DNA of 64,000 nt from CAZWCE01 sp964632505 (lineage in GTDB: Bacteria; Planctomycetota; Planctomycetia; Pirellulales; Thermoguttaceae). Location: NCBI GenBank assembly GCA_964632505.1, contig CAZWCE010000003.1:124001-188000 (forward strand), given 5' to 3'. Position 1 is the first letter of the stretch; every line of letters starts with the position of its first letter. The notes beneath the pieces were generated by a model. The model saw nothing but the letters and a program-made list of their open reading frames with translations. It did not search any database and was not told the origin of the DNA. Made by a program: the position numbers and the translations under genes. Positions 1-8,873 of this stretch are shown here, in pieces.

Positions 1-260
1 GGAATGTCTTCCGGAATGGGCGATTCTCGAGGCAACTCCGGCAAAACGAACGTGACCCGTTGCTCCGGCTTGAGTCGATAAGCGGGCTTGCCGCCTTTGC
101 CGTCGATCGTCACTCCTCCCGCGGAGATCGCTTTTCGGATCAAAACACGGCTGTATTGAGGGTAGTGGTGCACGAGGAAGACGTCCAGCCGCCATCCCGA
201 CTGGGAAGGTTGGACCTCCAGATGCTGTTCCGTTCCGGGAGCGGGCTCCTGCGGTGACAA
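1..260 (-). CDS. RluA/RluD-family pseudouridine synthase, N-terminal part (cut by window edge)
   Basis: This is the first 86 codons of a protein whose remainder lies left of the window. It reads as an S4 RNA-binding domain: WRLDVFLVHHYPQYSR near residues 22-37, then GGVTIDGK and YRLKPEQRVTF, and the linker PELPRESPIP that leads into the catalytic domain of RluA-type enzymes. These enzymes isomerise uridine to pseudouridine in 23S rRNA or tRNA. The catalytic Asp is not in view, so the exact subfamily cannot be told. I chose the TTG start at 260 because GGAGG sits 5 bases upstream and no ATG fits. Confidence 0.82.
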   Translation of the reverse strand, partial: MSPQEPAPGTEQHLEVQPSQSGWRLDVFLVHHYPQYSRVLIRKAISAGGVTIDGKGGKPAYRLKPEQRVTFVLPELPRESPIPEDI

Positions 261-434
261 AGGCGCCTCCTTTCGAAAGACTCTTATGGAGCGTCGCATA
301 TCGAGTGAACCCCGGACAAACAGCGAGAGCCCGGCCTCACGGGCATCATTGCATGAACCGTGGGGCCACTATTGATGCGAACATGAATAAATCTTCTGGC
401 GTTCTATCTTGCTGTCGGCGAAAAGGCTCGGCGA

Positions 435-3400
435 TCAAGGTGCTCCGTCGTTTTTCCGATCGGAAGCTTCCGCGGAAGATCCAAGCTCTCGAGCGGCGAG
501 ATAGGCATGGAAATTCAGAAGCAGATCACAAACGGCATCGAGCTGCCGGAAACTCGTTCCCGGCAGAATCTCTTGCCCCATTTCCTGCTCGGGCGGAAAA
601 TTGACCGGCATGGCCGTGTAGGGGAGAACCGCTTTCGGATTGGCGATCCACCGCCGCAAGGCCCGCGGACGCACCCGTCCGGCGACACCGGCCAAGTCGG
701 GCGCCAACACCGTCGGGTTCCCCCCTTCCGGCTCCAGCGGACCCACAATGTGACATTTCATACAGTAGGTCGTTTGATCTCGAACCAGCGCAAAGGCTTG
801 GTCGAGTCGTTTCATCCGATTCGGCCGGTCGACCAACGTTCGGGCATCGACTTTTTCCAGATCCCCATCGGAATCGTTTTCGGAATCTTTGAGAACCGAC
901 TCTACAGGGAACGGAGTTTCCAACTCGTCGACGGCCGAGAAATAGCGGACCAATCGCGCCGCCTCCGACTCGCTCAAATAGAACTGCGGCATGCGCATCA
1001 CCGAGGCGGGACGAATGACCGTCGGCTCCAACAAGTACTGGAAAAGCCAGTCCGGGCGAATCATCCGACCTTCCCGAACCAGAGGCGGCGGCAGCCATCC
1101 CCAGGCTTCGTGGAAGGAACCACTCGTGCCGCTGGTCAGGGCCCGATCGACGACCACCGGGTAGAGCTCTCGCGCGGCACTTCCTCCCACCGGGAATCGG
1201 CGACGATCGATCGAAGGTTCGCTCACCGGAATGCTGATTTCTCCGATGGGCCAGATTTCCCCCCCGATGACCGCCGGCTTCCACGGCGTGATGAAAAGGA
1301 GGGGGTTGCCGTCCCAATCTTCGTCGAGCACCACCTGTCCCGTTTCGTCGTGCATCGCTCGTCCGGTGATGGTCGCCGTATTGGTCCCTCGGAGATCTTC
1401 CTCAAGGGAGTTTTCCACGGCTTCCGGCGAAACCTCCGGTTTCATGAAATCGTAAGCCGGCAGTTCCGGCGGCAACTCGAAATCCTCCGCCCGGAGGGTG
1501 AACTCCCATCGTCCCATCGACCGAATATGGCAACCATCGCACCCATAGCGATCGAGCAGTTCGCGTCCTTGGGCGATCGCCATCCGGTTTCCCTCGGGCA
1601 CGTCGCGATAGGGTTCGGGGGGCGGATCGGAGCGGAGCCCGAGCACGAACGTCATGATCTGCTCCCGTTGCCGGGCCGTGAAATCGAACCTCCCCATTCG
1701 GAGCCAATCCAAGTATCCCTTTTCGCCGGCGAGTCGGTAATCGAAACTCCTCGGCCGACGCAATTTCTGCCAGAGAAAGCCCATCGGCCGCTTGTCGACG
1801 ATCGCCTGCATGCAAAAGTCGTGATCCGGCTCAGCAGAGGCTTCGGTCCCCTTTTCGTCAAGTAGAAAATTCTCGACCGATTCGAACCCTAATAAAGACG
1901 GATGCTTGTCGCTCCATCCGGTCAGTTCGGGACCGATCTCGGTCGCCTCGATCATCTGGGGTAAATCGTGGCATCCGAAGCAGCCCCGACGAAGCAGCGT
2001 TTCCTTGCCGAGGTATTGCCAACGTTTCTCTTCGGTCAAAGGAGCGGAGAGAATCGCCTCCGCGCCGACCGGCTTCTGCTCGCCGTCTTCCGGAAAACCG
2101 TTTCTCCATAATTCCGCGGCCGCATGCTGAGGACGAGTCAATGAGAGGTAAGCGATTCCCAACGAATCGCGGCTTTCCGGATCGAATTCGATTCCCGCAG
2201 AAGCCGGCAACGGCTCGCTTTCGCGAAAGAGGAACTCCGTGATGTCGCGCACCGGATCACAAAGCGGCGGCTCGCCTTGGTCCTCGGGCAGCCCTTCGGT
2301 CGGGACGAGAAAATCCACTTTCTGCGGGGCGATCAACATATTCGGCATGAGGGTACGTGGAGAGAACCGACGAGGGCGACGAATCCACTCGGCGACCCAT
2401 CGTCGGGCCTCCGGACCGGTCAAACGACGGTCCAAACGGGAGAGATCGCCGCCCTGGAATGTCGCGATCGCCGGGAATGCGTCGTGACGATGGCAAGCCG
2501 TGCACCCGAGCGACTGAAAGAAATAACGTCCCCGCGTTGCCGAAGGGGCAACCAGCTCGGAGTCGTCCTGGGCCGAATCGGCCGCCGGAAGTGGTTCCGA
2601 CCGACCGAGGAGATACTCCGCGATCGCCTTCAATTCGACCGCTTCGCGACGCTTCGCCATGCCACGCTCTTGCGGGGAAAGGTGGTCGTCAAGCCCGAAA
2701 AAACGGGGCATCTTCGCCCCCTCGACGACCGATTGGGGGTTCTCCGTCCAACGGATGATGTCCTCGGAGTTCATGCGGGCGGCGAGCGAGCGGAGCGGCG
2801 GACCGATCTTGCGCATCTGCCCGGGGATCTCTTTTCCCTTCGTCGTCGGCGAACGGTCCCCGGAGGAGGGTTCCAGACGCAAATCGACGCCGACCCGTTC
2901 CCCTTGCGTGTTGTAGCCGTCGATCCGATGGCATCCGAAACAGCCGTAACGGCGGACGAGCTTGTAGCCCGCCACCAGCTTTCGGGCCGGCGGAGGAGCC
3001 AAGGCCTCATCCTCTTCCAGAGCGGTGACCTCCACGTGACAACTCAGGCAGCGACTTTCCAAAAAACGCCGAGGAACCATCGACTCGGGGGCATGGTGGT
3101 CAAAAGACCATTTGTATTCATTTTCCCACTGTTCGGCTTGGGCGCTGGAATTCGGCACGTGTGCTGCGCGGGACATGTCCGTCGCCAGCGGCTGTCCCCC
3201 ATGACAGATCGTGCAACCGAAGCGATCGACCGGGTGGGGACTCTCGGCGCCGACGAAAAGATCCTGCCGGGGATGTGTCGCCAGCGGCGCAGGACGTCCT
3301 CGAGAAATCTCGATGTAAATCGCATTCTCCTCCTTTTCCGAGATCGACTCCGAGATCGACTCCGAGATCAACTCCGGATAAGTGACGCTCGCCGGAAGGG

Positions 3401-4172
3401 CAGGGGGGCTCCGCAACAGTGAGAGGGCCTCTTGGGAGTGCTCGGGACGGTCGGCATTGATCGTGAGGATCCGGTCACCGGGCAGAAATCCCGCCTTCGA
3501 AGCGGCCGAACCGGGAAGCACCGCTCCGACGGTCGGCGTCTTGGCGGCGGAGAGCTGCTCCGGAACCAGGACGAGGCCGTGGATCGCCTCCTCGACAAGA
3601 GGAGTTTCGCCACGTTGTCGTTCCGGGACCAACTTCATCGGCAGTCGCTTTTTCCGAAGTAGTGGAGCGTTCTTCGGAGCGTCCCAATAGCGCCAGACCG
3701 CCGGGTCCGGAGGAAGTTGCCTCACAACGCCGAGGTGACAAGTCCGACAGCGATCGAGCCGCTGGACCGGCCCGAAGTGGTAGTCCAGAGGCAAACCGGG
3801 AAGCCACTGCTGGTGGATCGAAACGGGGCTCAGCCAAGCATCCAACAGCGGCACGTCGAAACGTGCTTTCGGTGCCGGAACATTTTGCTCCACTCGGGCA
3901 ATGATTTCCGAAAAATCTACCGGGTCCGCGTGGTCGCCGTCTTGTCGGGAACTCGTTTCGCTCGCCGAGCGGGCGACTTCCTCCTGCATCGATTCGATCC
4001 GCAGCCAATCCGGGCGAAAGCGGCTCTCGTACTGCTTCTGGAAGCGTTTCCAGGGGCGCAGGTGATCGTCGGCGATCATCCAGACCGTCGTTGCCAGAAA
4101 GACGATCGAGGAAATCACGAACCAGAGATGCAGGTTCCGCATCGAAAAAAAAGTCTTCTCGGGTTCCTTCAT
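435..4172 (-). CDS. Octaheme c-type cytochrome with PDZ-like domain, subunit of a bc-type complex
   Basis: A 1245-residue protein with one N-terminal membrane anchor (about residues 12-33) and an extracytoplasmic remainder. Eight CXXCH heme c motifs are visible: 142 CRTCH, 320 CTICH, 375 CLSCH, 411 CFGCH, 557 CTACH, 731 CFGCH, 878 CDGCH and 1137 CMKCH. Met-Pro segments (KMPRF, LMPNM, RMPQF, AMPVN) may supply distal ligands. A PDZ-like module (about 200-292, GSAASKAGFLPGDRILTIN) sits between hemes 1 and 2. It is last in the operon after the Rieske and split cytochrome b genes, 71 bases behind the latter, so it probably takes electrons from the bc core. The reading frame stays open 129 codons further upstream, but the ATG at 4172 has AAGGTGA before it and starts the anchor. 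Eight hemes plus a PDZ domain is far larger than an ordinary cytochrome c1. Confidence 0.88.
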   Translation of the reverse strand: MKEPEKTFFSMRNLHLWFVISSIVFLATTVWMIADDHLRPWKRFQKQYESRFRPDWLRIESMQEEVARSASETSSRQDGDHADPVDFSEIIARVEQNVPAPKARFDVPLLDAWLSPVSIHQQWLPGLPLDYHFGPVQRLDRCRTCHLGVVRQLPPDPAVWRYWDAPKNAPLLRKKRLPMKLVPERQRGETPLVEEAIHGLVLVPEQLSAAKTPTVGAVLPGSAASKAGFLPGDRILTINADRPEHSQEALSLLRSPPALPASVTYPELISESISESISEKEENAIYIEISRGRPAPLATHPRQDLFVGAESPHPVDRFGCTICHGGQPLATDMSRAAHVPNSSAQAEQWENEYKWSFDHHAPESMVPRRFLESRCLSCHVEVTALEEDEALAPPPARKLVAGYKLVRRYGCFGCHRIDGYNTQGERVGVDLRLEPSSGDRSPTTKGKEIPGQMRKIGPPLRSLAARMNSEDIIRWTENPQSVVEGAKMPRFFGLDDHLSPQERGMAKRREAVELKAIAEYLLGRSEPLPAADSAQDDSELVAPSATRGRYFFQSLGCTACHRHDAFPAIATFQGGDLSRLDRRLTGPEARRWVAEWIRRPRRFSPRTLMPNMLIAPQKVDFLVPTEGLPEDQGEPPLCDPVRDITEFLFRESEPLPASAGIEFDPESRDSLGIAYLSLTRPQHAAAELWRNGFPEDGEQKPVGAEAILSAPLTEEKRWQYLGKETLLRRGCFGCHDLPQMIEATEIGPELTGWSDKHPSLLGFESVENFLLDEKGTEASAEPDHDFCMQAIVDKRPMGFLWQKLRRPRSFDYRLAGEKGYLDWLRMGRFDFTARQREQIMTFVLGLRSDPPPEPYRDVPEGNRMAIAQGRELLDRYGCDGCHIRSMGRWEFTLRAEDFELPPELPAYDFMKPEVSPEAVENSLEEDLRGTNTATITGRAMHDETGQVVLDEDWDGNPLLFITPWKPAVIGGEIWPIGEISIPVSEPSIDRRRFPVGGSAARELYPVVVDRALTSGTSGSFHEAWGWLPPPLVREGRMIRPDWLFQYLLEPTVIRPASVMRMPQFYLSESEAARLVRYFSAVDELETPFPVESVLKDSENDSDGDLEKVDARTLVDRPNRMKRLDQAFALVRDQTTYCMKCHIVGPLEPEGGNPTVLAPDLAGVAGRVRPRALRRWIANPKAVLPYTAMPVNFPPEQEMGQEILPGTSFRQLDAVCDLLLNFHAYLAARELGSSAEASDRKNDGAP
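3339..3374 (-). repeat. Three 12-bp tandem units inside the cytochrome gene
   Basis: CGAGATCGACTC occurs at 3339-3350 and 3351-3362, and again with one change at 3363-3374. On the coding strand this gives repeated ISES units near residues 269-279 of the multiheme cytochrome, in a loop of the PDZ-like domain. The repeat is in frame, so slippage would change loop length without breaking the gene. Confidence 0.85.
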
Positions 4173-4243
4173 GGACGACTCACCTTGAGGAAACGGATCG
4201 AACGCCATTCGGCCGGATGAAAATCCTGTACGAAAAACTCCGG

Positions 4244-5581
4244 CTACAAATGCAAGTTCCAGGTCGGAATACTGACCACGTAGCTCAGATCGAACATCCA
4301 GCGAAGCAGCATTTTCAACGGGATCAGAAACATGGTCATCAACAACAACATCAGTGAAGCATAACCGAAAAACCCCATTTCGCGTCGAAGGTTGTCCCAT
4401 CGGGTGCGAAGGAGCAGAGCGGGAACCCCCACGTAATAGATCAGAAGCAGCAATATGCCGGGCGACTCGCGGAGCAGAATCCCGGCGATCGGGCGCGACG
4501 CTTCGTCCGTACCGGAAGGTTCCGAAATCGACCGGCCGACCAGATGGCCCCAAAACCACTCGGAGAGTTTGACATTTTCATAATCGGGCAGCACCCCGGA
4601 ATCGTGCACGGCGAACGGCCCGAAAAACGACCAGTTCGGTCCGCGGAGAAACGTGCCGATCAGGATGGGGAGCATCCAGAGCATGAAGAAACCGAACAGA
4701 AAAAGCGGGACCGCCAGGGGGCGCGTCTGGATGCTGAAATAACCGTTTCCCCGAGGATTGAAATCGAGATAGGGAATCGCGCAGAGCCCGACGATGATCA
4801 ACACCGGCACAACCACTCCGGCCATCCAGGGGTCGAAGTAGACCAAGAGCTCCTGCAAACCGAGGAAGTACCAAGGGGCCTTCGCCGGATTGGGCGTCAG
4901 CGCGGGGTTCGCCGGATCCTCCAGCGGCGCCTTTAGGACGATCGACCAGACGATCAGTAAACTCGTAGCGATCAACAGGCCGATCAACTCCAGGTAAACG
5001 ACTTCCGGCCAGGTCGAGGTCCGCTCACCATATTCGCTCTCGCGGGGGGCAAGGCCCTGTTCCAGTCGACGGTCGTTTTCAACCGCTCGGGCAAGTGCCC
5101 ACCAGGTGAATCCGGCGAGGAGAAAGAACATCACGACGATGGGGACATTGTCGGGTCGGGCCACTTGCTCGGCGAACTGCCGATCGGTCATTGCCAGCCC
5201 GAAAAACAAGAATCCGATGTGCAGAAGCGTCAGCCCGACTGCCGGGCGCGTTGCATAACCTCGACCGAGGTATGCCGCCGTCAGGGCGGCGAACGTGCCG
5301 ACGAACAAGGTCACCGGACCGAGCAGGGCATCAACGGCATCCTTGAAGCTTTCCGGCAACGTGGGGGGAACGCCCGCGAAGGACAGCATCGCCAGCAGGA
5401 GAAACAGCGCCGCGGGGGTCCAACCGAAGAGTATCGGATCCCGGCAGAGAGCCGACTCCCGATTCCGGCGTTGGGCGAGCAGCCGGCCGCCGAAGAACAG
5501 TCCCGGCAGCGCGCAGGCGGCGAAATACCCGCCCAGCAGCGGTGCCATCTCGGCGAGATGTTTCGTCACTTCATCGTGCAT
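4244..5581 (-). CDS. Cytochrome b C-terminal (subunit IV-like) membrane subunit
   Basis: A 445-residue polytopic membrane protein. The diagnostic block is NPAKAPWYFLGLQELLVYFDPW near residues 231-252, the PetD/subunit IV segment that helps form the quinol oxidation site; PEVVYLELIGLL precedes it. Five to six hydrophobic helices lie before this block and four after it, so the protein is larger than plain PetD and has an extra N-terminal membrane region. Its ATG overlaps the last 11 bases of the cytochrome b N-terminal gene, which suggests translational coupling. Together the two genes make a split cytochrome b. The octaheme cytochrome follows 71 bases downstream. Confidence 0.87.
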   Translation of the reverse strand: MHDEVTKHLAEMAPLLGGYFAACALPGLFFGGRLLAQRRNRESALCRDPILFGWTPAALFLLLAMLSFAGVPPTLPESFKDAVDALLGPVTLFVGTFAALTAAYLGRGYATRPAVGLTLLHIGFLFFGLAMTDRQFAEQVARPDNVPIVVMFFLLAGFTWWALARAVENDRRLEQGLAPRESEYGERTSTWPEVVYLELIGLLIATSLLIVWSIVLKAPLEDPANPALTPNPAKAPWYFLGLQELLVYFDPWMAGVVVPVLIIVGLCAIPYLDFNPRGNGYFSIQTRPLAVPLFLFGFFMLWMLPILIGTFLRGPNWSFFGPFAVHDSGVLPDYENVKLSEWFWGHLVGRSISEPSGTDEASRPIAGILLRESPGILLLLIYYVGVPALLLRTRWDNLRREMGFFGYASLMLLLMTMFLIPLKMLLRWMFDLSYVVSIPTWNLHL

Positions 5582-6413
5582 CGTGGGCTTTCCGGGAATG
5601 GTTCTTTTCGACGTTCATGGGAAGATCTCTTTTTTCCGGCAGGTCCTCGTCGGGGAGGCTGATTCCGCCGTCCTTGCGTATCCTCCAGAAATGCAGGGCG
5701 ATCAGCAACGCCGCGACCAGAGGAATCGCCACGCAATGCAGCACATAGAATCGGTTCAGCGTTTCCGGTCCGACCGAAGAGGATCCAAGGAGTACATAGC
5801 GGGCATCGCTCGTATCGGTGACCAGATCGGTCCCTCCACTTTCGAGCAACTGTTGACCGGGCCCCTCATGGCCGATCAACGGCGCCGCCCGAGCCATGTT
5901 CGACCCGACCGTCACGGCCCACATGGATAGTTGATCCCACGGTAAAAGGTAGCCGGTGAAGGAGAGGAGCATCGTCAACACCAGAAGAAAAACCCCCAAC
6001 ACCCAATTGAACTGGCGGGGCGGTTTGTAACTGCCGGTGAGGAAGACGCGAAGCATGTGGAGCCAGACGACGATGACCATCGCATGCGCTCCCCATCGAT
6101 GCATTTCCCGGAGAATCCCCAGCGAGACGCTCTCGCGGAGATTCAGCATATCGAGATAGGCCCACTCGACCGTCGGCCGAAAGTAGAACATCAACAACAC
6201 GCCGGTGATCGTCTCGAAAACGAAGAGATAGAAAGCAATGGCACCGAGGTACCAGGTGAAACCGGGGCGAATCGCCTGCACTCGGATTCGAGGAGGATGG
6301 ATGTGCAGGAAAAAATTCTCCAATACCACCCGGACCCGCGAGACCCGATCCTTCGGCCAGGGTTCTCGGAAGATGCTTTTCCAGATTCGTGAGGTTCGTA
6401 AACGCTTGAACAT
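5571..6413 (-). CDS. Cytochrome b N-terminal subunit (di-heme quinol oxidoreductase core)
   Basis: A 280-residue membrane protein of the cytochrome b6/QcrB N-terminal type. Four helices are visible. Heme-ligand histidines are in the segments MHRWGAHAMVIVVWLHMLRV and FYVLHCVAIPLVAALLIALHF, the usual paired arrangement for two b hemes. GYLLPWDQLSMWAVTV is the conserved stretch before the quinone site. It oxidises quinol together with the Rieske protein encoded upstream. An alternative TTG start at 6425 would add four residues (MRTD); neither start has a clear Shine-Dalgarno sequence. The stop overlaps the start of the next subunit. Confidence 0.92.
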   Translation of the reverse strand: MFKRLRTSRIWKSIFREPWPKDRVSRVRVVLENFFLHIHPPRIRVQAIRPGFTWYLGAIAFYLFVFETITGVLLMFYFRPTVEWAYLDMLNLRESVSLGILREMHRWGAHAMVIVVWLHMLRVFLTGSYKPPRQFNWVLGVFLLVLTMLLSFTGYLLPWDQLSMWAVTVGSNMARAAPLIGHEGPGQQLLESGGTDLVTDTSDARYVLLGSSSVGPETLNRFYVLHCVAIPLVAALLIALHFWRIRKDGGISLPDEDLPEKRDLPMNVEKNHSRKAHDAR

Positions 6414-6519
6414 ATCGGTTCGCAACGGCGACAGGAAAGATGTGGGTTACTCTTCTCGCAGGGGAGTGTGACGCGGCGGGAAAATACAGGAGGAAACGCG
6501 GTGGGGGAAATCAAATGAA

Positions 6520-7089
6520 TCAGGCCGATCCCGTACGGACGAAAGAGTCGGGATCGTCCCACTGACCGAGTTCTTGCCGGAAAACCTTTTGCTTATCGAC
6601 TTCCAGTCGACCGTCGGCCAGCCGGGCAATGCCGTAGCGTTCCAACGGTCGCGGAGCGGGGCCCTGGGTATTGGTGCCGTCGATGCGAAAACCACTCCCG
6701 TGACAGGGGCACTTGAACATATGTTCGCTGGTCACCCAATTTGTGATGCAACCCAGATGAGTACAGACGGTGCTCAGGGCGAACAGTTCCATCTTTCCCC
6801 GATACTCCGCATGGACGATCCAAACCCCGTGCTGGTCGCGAAATCGGGTTTCGACCAGTCCCGGGGGAAACTCCTCGGGAAAACCGATCGAAAAACGTCG
6901 GGCCTTGCCGGTGGTGGAATTCGGCACGAAAAAACGCCCCGTGGCGGCGATCCACAGCCCGCCGCCGGCCGCCGCGCAGCACGTCCCGACCCCCAGGAGT
7001 CCCCGTCCCAGCCGGTGAAACCATTGGCGACGCGAACGGCAGCAAGAGGGAAGGTTGTCGTTGGAATCGTTCGGATGCATCGTTTTCAT
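6520..7089 (-). CDS. Rieske [2Fe-2S] iron-sulfur protein of the bc-type complex
   Basis: A 189-residue protein with both cluster-binding boxes: CTHLGC (C109, H111, C114) and CPCHGSGF (C127, C129, H130). The box cysteines C114 and C129 that form the stabilising disulfide are present. The N-terminus has an RRQWFHRLGRG stretch followed by a Gly/Ala/Cys-rich hydrophobic segment, consistent with a Tat-type membrane anchor. It is the first gene of the operon, 106 bases before cytochrome b. It moves electrons from quinol at the cytochrome b site to the c-type hemes. GGAAAAAG just before the ATG is a modest ribosome-binding site. Confidence 0.95.
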   Translation of the reverse strand: MKTMHPNDSNDNLPSCCRSRRQWFHRLGRGLLGVGTCCAAAGGGLWIAATGRFFVPNSTTGKARRFSIGFPEEFPPGLVETRFRDQHGVWIVHAEYRGKMELFALSTVCTHLGCITNWVTSEHMFKCPCHGSGFRIDGTNTQGPAPRPLERYGIARLADGRLEVDKQKVFRQELGQWDDPDSFVRTGSA

Positions 7090-7232
7090 CTTTTTCCAAA
7101 AATATTCATATCAGCATAGCGCCCGGGTCCGGTGTATTCTTTCGCGGCTCCGGGCTTTCTTCTCATCGTCAGGGGCGAGGGGCCCTTCCTGATCATGCTC
7201 CATTCCTTCGGTCTTGAAGGATCCATCACGAA

Positions 7233-7640
7233 TCATCCCGGCCTCGAATATCGGGCGTGGCACTTCCGCGTTTCCCAGAATTTCACTTCCCGCACCGGAT
7301 AGTCCAACTCCGCGACCGCTTCGAAAACCCACTTCGCCAAATTTTCCGCCGTGGGATTGAAGGGCACGACTTCGATCGGCTCCCCCGCCTGTCGGAGGAG
7401 ATCGATCAGGGGATCCTCCTCGCGGAGGACCATCTTGTGATCGAGATGTGCATCGAGCCATCGCTCGACGGCCACTTTGAGATCGCCGAAATCGAGCACC
7501 ATACCGCGATGATCGAGCGTATCCGACTCCAACGTGATCTCGATCTTGCCGTTGTGACCATGCAAATGGCAGCATTTCCCCTCATAATCGACCAAGCGAT
7601 GACCGTAACAACATTCGAACGTTCGTGAAATAGCGTACAT
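7233..7640 (-). CDS. queD: 6-pyruvoyl-tetrahydropterin synthase / 6-carboxytetrahydropterin synthase (QueD family)
   Basis: A 135-residue protein of normal length for the family. The zinc and active-site pattern is present: H14 in CCYGHRL, C23/C24 in GKCCHLHGHN with H27/H29, an LDFGDLK block, the LDHKMVL motif and a terminal FWET segment. QueD converts dihydroneopterin triphosphate to 6-carboxytetrahydropterin in queuosine synthesis; PTPS relatives serve other pterin routes. It lies upstream of the bc operon on the same strand with a 143-base gap. No other queuosine gene is nearby. Confidence 0.88.
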   Translation of the reverse strand: MYAISRTFECCYGHRLVDYEGKCCHLHGHNGKIEITLESDTLDHRGMVLDFGDLKVAVERWLDAHLDHKMVLREEDPLIDLLRQAGEPIEVVPFNPTAENLAKWVFEAVAELDYPVREVKFWETRKCHARYSRPG

Positions 7641-8025
7641 ATTTGGATCCCTTACGTGGGGAAGGGGAGCATGGATTCGACCGAGCAGGCGTCGTCTTCT
7701 CCTTCCATCGACCTTCCGGAGCCGAGGTCCTCTGAAGAAACGACAACCATCCCCCTATTATAATCATCGCGGAAAGCTTCAGACAGGCGAGACCGAAAAA
7801 GAGCTGCTTTTTTTTGAGTTTTTTGGGGAGCATCGCTCGTTCGCAACCTACTTCCTCGCGGCGAAAACGCAAGGCCTGAAGCCGTGGAACGATCCTTTCA
7901 AAGCGCAAGCGTGATCGAAACCTCACGAACGAAGAAACAAGCTCCGAGAGGAATCGACCTTGCTTGAAAGGGGGGTTCCCGCTACACTCCCGCTCCGGAA
8001 GGAATTTTGAAAAAGGAAATTTTTT

Positions 8026-8044
8026 CCTGAAAATTTTTTTCAGG
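8026..8044. repeat. Perfect 8-bp inverted repeat with 3-base loop
   Basis: CCTGAAAA, then TTT, then TTTTCAGG: a perfect hairpin or operator-like palindrome in the AT-rich part of the divergent intergenic region. It lies about 220 bp upstream of the promoter of the next plus-strand gene. It could be a protein-binding site or a weak terminator; the sequence alone does not say which. Confidence 0.5.
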
Positions 8045-8261
8045 GTGAATTCCCCCCGTCTTCGGGACCCCTCGAACAGGAATACACTTCACCGATTACC
8101 GAGCCGACAAACTTAACCTATTGGGAACAAACAACTTAAAAAACGTCACTTAGCAAGATCACTACTCGGCCGTTCCGTCAATTGCCGGGAGGACGCGATC
8201 CGATGGGCGTCTTCCGTCATGGGAAGACCTCAAAATGGCCGTTCGCCGTGAAATTATTTGC

Positions 8262-8289
8262 TTGCAAAAGGATGGAGCCTTTTTACAAT
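8262..8289 (+). promoter_or_regulatory. Candidate sigma-70-type promoter
   Basis: TTGCAA (8262-8267), 16-base spacer, TACAAT (8284-8289). Transcription would start near 8296, giving a leader of about 55 bases before the ATG at 8350. Confidence 0.5.
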
Positions 8290-8349
8290 AAATACCTAAG
8301 GGCTCCAACCTTCCTACTTTGTGGCGTGATCAACCTTCAAGGAGCAGCC

Positions 8350-8787
8350 ATGAAAAAGGTAGTGCTTGGAGTATTGACCGTGGCCGGCGTGTTGATGCTG
8401 CTTCGCCACGCGACTTTTCCCCCCCAAGATTCAGCACTGGCCCAACATCCTTCCCCCCCCATCAACTTTTCCCAAGGGACGGATTCAGGGCTGATCGCAT
8501 TTTCGACCGACGTCGATGATCAATACCAACAGATCACCGTGATCGACCCGAAGATAAAAGTCTTCAGCGTTTATCAAGTCAGTCTGGAAACCGGAAATGT
8601 GAAGCTGTGCTGCGTGCGGAAAATCGAGTGGGATCTTCAGATGACCTACTTCAACGGAGAAGACCCGCTGCCCCCGAAAATCCGAGATTTGCAACAACAG
8701 TTACGTCAAAGCCCCGGGGAACCGCGGACTCACGCATACCCGCCGGCCCGGGATGATTCCAAATCGCATCGCTCCGAACCTTTTTGA
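8350..8787 (+). CDS. Small exported protein of unknown function
   Basis: A 145-residue protein. It begins MKKVVLGVLTVAGVLMLLRHATF, a signal peptide or membrane anchor. The central part (GLIAFSTDVDDQYQQITVIDPKIKVF, then VYQVSLETGNVKLCCVRKI) reads like repeated beta strands. The tail is polar and disordered. I recognise the pattern from planctomycete proteins of unknown role but cannot name a domain. The ATG at 8350 has AAGGAG 5 bases upstream, so longer in-frame starts are unlikely. The gene for the tethered HTH protein follows after 86 bases on the same strand, and the two may be co-transcribed. Confidence 0.75.
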   Translation: MKKVVLGVLTVAGVLMLLRHATFPPQDSALAQHPSPPINFSQGTDSGLIAFSTDVDDQYQQITVIDPKIKVFSVYQVSLETGNVKLCCVRKIEWDLQMTYFNGEDPLPPKIRDLQQQLRQSPGEPRTHAYPPARDDSKSHRSEPF

Positions 8788-8873
8788 TGACCGCCCGAGC
8801 ATTCCTTACGGCGTGAGGCATTTCCCGGGCAATGGTCAACGGAACCCCTTCGATAACACTAGAGGAAGTCGTC

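Larger units (their letters stand above)
7641..8349. other. 709-bp intergenic region between divergent genes
   Basis: I see no convincing gene here. It should hold the minus-strand promoter of the queD gene and holds a plus-strand promoter near 8262-8289. It includes homopolymer-rich stretches (T runs near 7808-7826 and 8020-8040) and a perfect inverted repeat at 8026-8044. Short open frames on the minus strand (for example 7582-7926) are basic, low in structure and lack ribosome-binding sites. Confidence 0.6.

Noticed and set aside
3339..3374. Short direct repeats as a CRISPR-like array
   Set aside because: Units are adjacent with no spacers and are in frame within a gene.
4173..4559. In-frame upstream extension of the multiheme cytochrome by 129 codons
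   Set aside because: The composition is not protein-like, it overlaps the end of the cytochrome b gene, and a good start with ribosome-binding site and membrane anchor exists at 4172.
7582..7926. Possible small membrane protein gene on the minus strand
   Set aside because: It overlaps the start of queD, is Arg-rich without a ribosome-binding site, and the apolar part comes from a T-rich intergenic stretch.
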